Below are positions 60,760 through 64,000 of a stretch of DNA of 64,000 nucleotides, piece by piece; the stretch's first letter is position 1; every line of letters starts with the position of its first letter. The DNA comes from Echinococcus granulosus. Taxonomy: Eukaryota; Platyhelminthes; Cestoda; Cyclophyllidea; Taeniidae. The stretch spans positions 1,015,348 through 1,079,347 of the forward strand of contig NW_020170388.1 of assembly GCF_000524195.1 (NCBI RefSeq), given 5' to 3'. Made by a program: the position numbers and the translations under genes. A model generated the notes under the pieces. That model saw only the letters and a list, made by a program, of their open reading frames with translations. It was not told where the DNA came from and made no database searches.

Positions 60760-63700
60760 ATGAATAAATAGTTTGCAAGCAATCATTCATACGTCCTCTT
60801 AATTAAAGAAAGCTGGAATACAAAACTTACAATGTATCATATGTCTATCACCAAAACTTAAAATGATGGGTTTTTAAAATTAAACAACGGCTAAAATTCA
60901 TAGTTATAAAAAATAAAATTAATGCGCTGTCACAACTGAGGATAAGTGAGTTGCATTTGCCTCGAAAACAATTGTTCTATGTTCGGAAAGTTGTCCAGAA
61001 TTGTACCTATAAATCCAAGTACATTCCTCGAGAATTTTACACTGTATTTGTTTGCTAAAAAATAGCAAGCAAAATAATGTCTGCTATTGTGAGTGAACGG
61101 AAGATTACATTGTGAACTACTGAACAGATGCTGATGCTGAATCAGAAATATTAATAGAATTGGTAAGATGTTTACAGTGCTAGTAACTCTAAGGCCTCCT
61201 ATTTTGGATTTTAGGCCTGATTTAAAGTCACTTGGCTGTTACAATGCCCCTTCCAGTTCTTCGACTCGTATGTTAATTAAATGGCATTAAAATTCCATGG
61301 ACAAATTGCTTAGATATTTAACAAGAACTGCCGAAGAATGCAAAAGACGATTACATGCGTGATCAAGAATATGGCTATGCATCTATTTGTGAGTACATAA
61401 TGGCAGACTTGTATGAACCCATTTTTGCGTTTGGCCAGGCATTAAAATGGCATTGATACTAAGCTGAGGTATCCAAGCAACGATAACCTTTTCTACACGT
61501 TGTTGTGCTTACAATACCGCGAAGGTTGAATAGCCTTTTGTGAATTAAGGATTTAAAGCATCCGCGGTGTACGATTATTAAATGTGATTGTATTTTAATG
61601 AGCTTGTATCACCCACTGTTGTAGGAAAATAAACAAGGACAAGGCTATAAATTTCAGTAAAACACGCAAATAGACATAAAATACATATTTCAGAAATTAT
61701 GACCTAGGCCTTTAAAAAGGGCTCAGGAATCTCCGTTTATATCGTATTAAAAATTTAAGCTATCATATTCCACTAGGAGCATTTCAAACTCCAAACAATA
61801 ATTGACGCTTATTTTAATGCAGCTTTACTAACCTTTTATTTTTTTTCTTTTTACCTCTAGTTTTTAAGTGATCATTGTCTCAATTGCTGGAAGACTTTTA
61901 ATCACCGCCATTCCTGTCCTTTAGCACTGAGTTACCTGGCTGTAAGATTTTCAGCTGCTCTTGTGTAACCGGGACATCGTTGGAACCAAGACAGGTAGAA
62001 TAAAAGCACTTCCCTACTTGGATTGTTTTGCTATCTTATTTCATGTTCCGGCTTAGCCAGGTATTTGAATTCAGAAGACTATGCTACACCTCTCAAGTGT
62101 TTATGAACCTCTTCAAAGTTTTGCATATACTGAAGTCAGGACAAATGAAACTAGAATCCTAACAGTTGCTATCAATGTCAAACAGGAAAGTAAAATGGCA
62201 AAAATCAATTTTTACATAAATAAGCAATGCTGAAAAACCTTGCTGCGCAATGATTTCATTAAGGATTTTATTTACCCCTTCAGTGAAGAGAATATGGATA
62301 ACGACACATCAAGCAATCACACTGTAAACGCGGTTAAAGTGATTATTCATCCTCCCAAAATATAATCCTCTCTGTGTTCGTGAAGGAAAAAGCTTGATAA
62401 AGTGATTTTAAGGCCCACTGTTTGATGTCACTATTGCTGTCAGAATTTTTAACAGCTCAGATGCATTTAGCTTAAAAATACTATTATCAAGAAAGTAAAT
62501 CCGGTCGCATGAGCAATTGAAGCACTACTGTAGGCCATTACACACCTTATAGAGGTGAGGATTTCAAAGGACCAAGGTAGTAAAACTTTGAAGTGGGTTA
62601 AAAAGTATATGCTTTAAGGTCTTCTTTGATGCTGTAATTTTAGATGTCGACGTTCGGAGGCTGAATTAAGCGTTCCATATAGCACAAAGGAGATGTTTGC
62701 TTTAACCACCCTGAAGATGTGTAGATTTGTTGAAATCCTCGATCTGGTCGAATTATTTTATGCACATACTCCTTATACTCGCAACTTTTTATTTGAGAGG
62801 CAGTTAAATACTTTTAGTAGTTTTGGCTACATCGGTTAATTATCCGAATTTTTGTATTTCGAGGGCAAACAGTTTGCTATTTCAAAGTATTCTTAAATTC
62901 CAAATCATTATGCTCAACACTTAAGTCGAACCTTAGCTTAAAGATGGTTGAGTAAAATTTGCAATTTAAAGGGTGCAATAAACGCTTAAAGCATCTTTGT
63001 ATGTAAATTTGGGAGTTGGCATGCATTTTTCGAATGACCGCCTATTCAAATGATCGCCCAATCACTTGACAAGACTGTGCACATCAATAATGAGTTTTCG
63101 ACAGAATTTAGCCAACGACGACGCATTAATAACTTCATTTTAAATGCAAATCATTAAAAGTTTCTGACTTTTGTTGTTTTTAAAGTCATTTTTTAAGTAT
63201 TTATAATGGCATCAAGTTCTTTTCTTGATGTAAACTGATCTTTCTCAGTTAAAACTGCAAAACAGCTTAAAAATCTTACCTTTATTGCCTTTGAAACCAA
63301 AAATTGGATTATTTTATGCATTTTTTTGAAAAGCCTCTACTTGAACCAATCGGTTTTTGCTGTATTTTAAATCTTTTATTCATTGTTTTTCCAACTTTTG
63401 CAGCTATACAAATGCTGTCTTTTACACAGATGGAGTTAAATATCTCTCTCATAGCTTTGAGTAGATAGGCCTTGTGCTACAAAGATGAAGCTATAATTGT
63501 TTATAGAGGTACCACGATGGTGGAATCTAATAAGGCTTACATAAATTGGTGAAATTTAAGTTCAATCTTAGATGCGAATTCGATGCACACAAATCTACGT
63601 CAATGCCTTTTCATCTTTTTATCACATAACTATTCGCCTGATAAGTCAAATAAGCTGCTTTTAAAATTGATTCCTACACTTTTGCAACTAACCCCGAGAC

Positions 63701-64000
63701 TCTACCTCCATTTAATATTTCAATCCTAATTAGCCTTATGACTTTCTACCCCATTGTTTACTCTAACTAATATTACTTAGGGACAACAGTTGCTCTCCTT
63801 TTTAAAAAAACAGCTCCCATTTATTAATCATGATACCCAAAAGGTCGTTTATGTTTAAGGATTGCAAGGTCATTTAAAAATAACCCAAGAGTAACATTGC
63901 AAATTGTGGAGAAGTGAAAGTTAACTTACTCTAGCTTTGTTTCAGATGAACAAGAGGGTCTGGCTAAGTGAGTGACATTTTGGGGGTAAATAATGGACTC
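60760..64000. other. no gene recognised
   Basis: AT-rich flank with only short frames on both strands. Pyrimidine tracts with AG occur (for example near 61858), but no open exon follows that I could support. Confidence 0.45.

Noticed and set aside
1..64000. Bacterial-type systems (operons, CRISPR, toxin-antitoxin, phage)
   Set aside because: No long frames, no ribosome binding sites and no spaced direct repeats; the genes present are intron-containing animal genes.

Overview
This is a low-GC (roughly one third G+C by eye), intron-rich animal genomic scaffold with sparse genes. There are no operons, no Shine-Dalgarno sites and no long open frames. The two recognisable genes have GT..AG introns, and a run of exactly 100 N marks an assembly gap. 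Both proteins are typical of invertebrate metazoans. The low GC, kilobase introns and short candidate introns would suit a flatworm or another lophotrochozoan, but I cannot fix the phylum from the sequence.

Layout. (1) 1-9.4 kb: mostly non-coding, T-rich on the + strand by eye, with several unproven exon-like islands, the best at 6730-7178 (+) and 7428-7672 (-), and a G-quadruplex-prone tetranucleotide tract at 7318-7347. (2) 9418-9699 (+): the 3' terminal exon of RABIF/MSS4, the zinc-binding Rab chaperone, identified with high confidence; its first zinc knuckle was not found upstream. (3) 9.7-50 kb: about 40 kb without a recognisable gene. A few short minus-strand islands have good splice signals and compatible phases (16988-23532 and 46740-49311) and are offered as exon chains of unknown function. 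(4) About 50.4-52.1 kb: GC-richer, frame-broken minus-strand coding relics, probably a decayed mobile element or pseudogene. (5) 55295-59958 (+): a four-exon gene assembled from the sequence. It encodes a 260-residue secreted protein with one immunoglobulin domain of the lachesin/DIP/IgLON style and a hydrophobic tail like a GPI-anchor signal. (6) 60-64 kb: 3' flank, with one long frame broken by a single stop.

No pathway links the two solid genes: one acts on Rab GTPases inside the cell, the other is probably a cell-surface recognition protein. I saw no CRISPR array, tRNA, rRNA, intact transposon or bacterial-type system. Every call other than RABIF, the Ig gene, the gap and the simple repeats is a candidate that needs transcript data.
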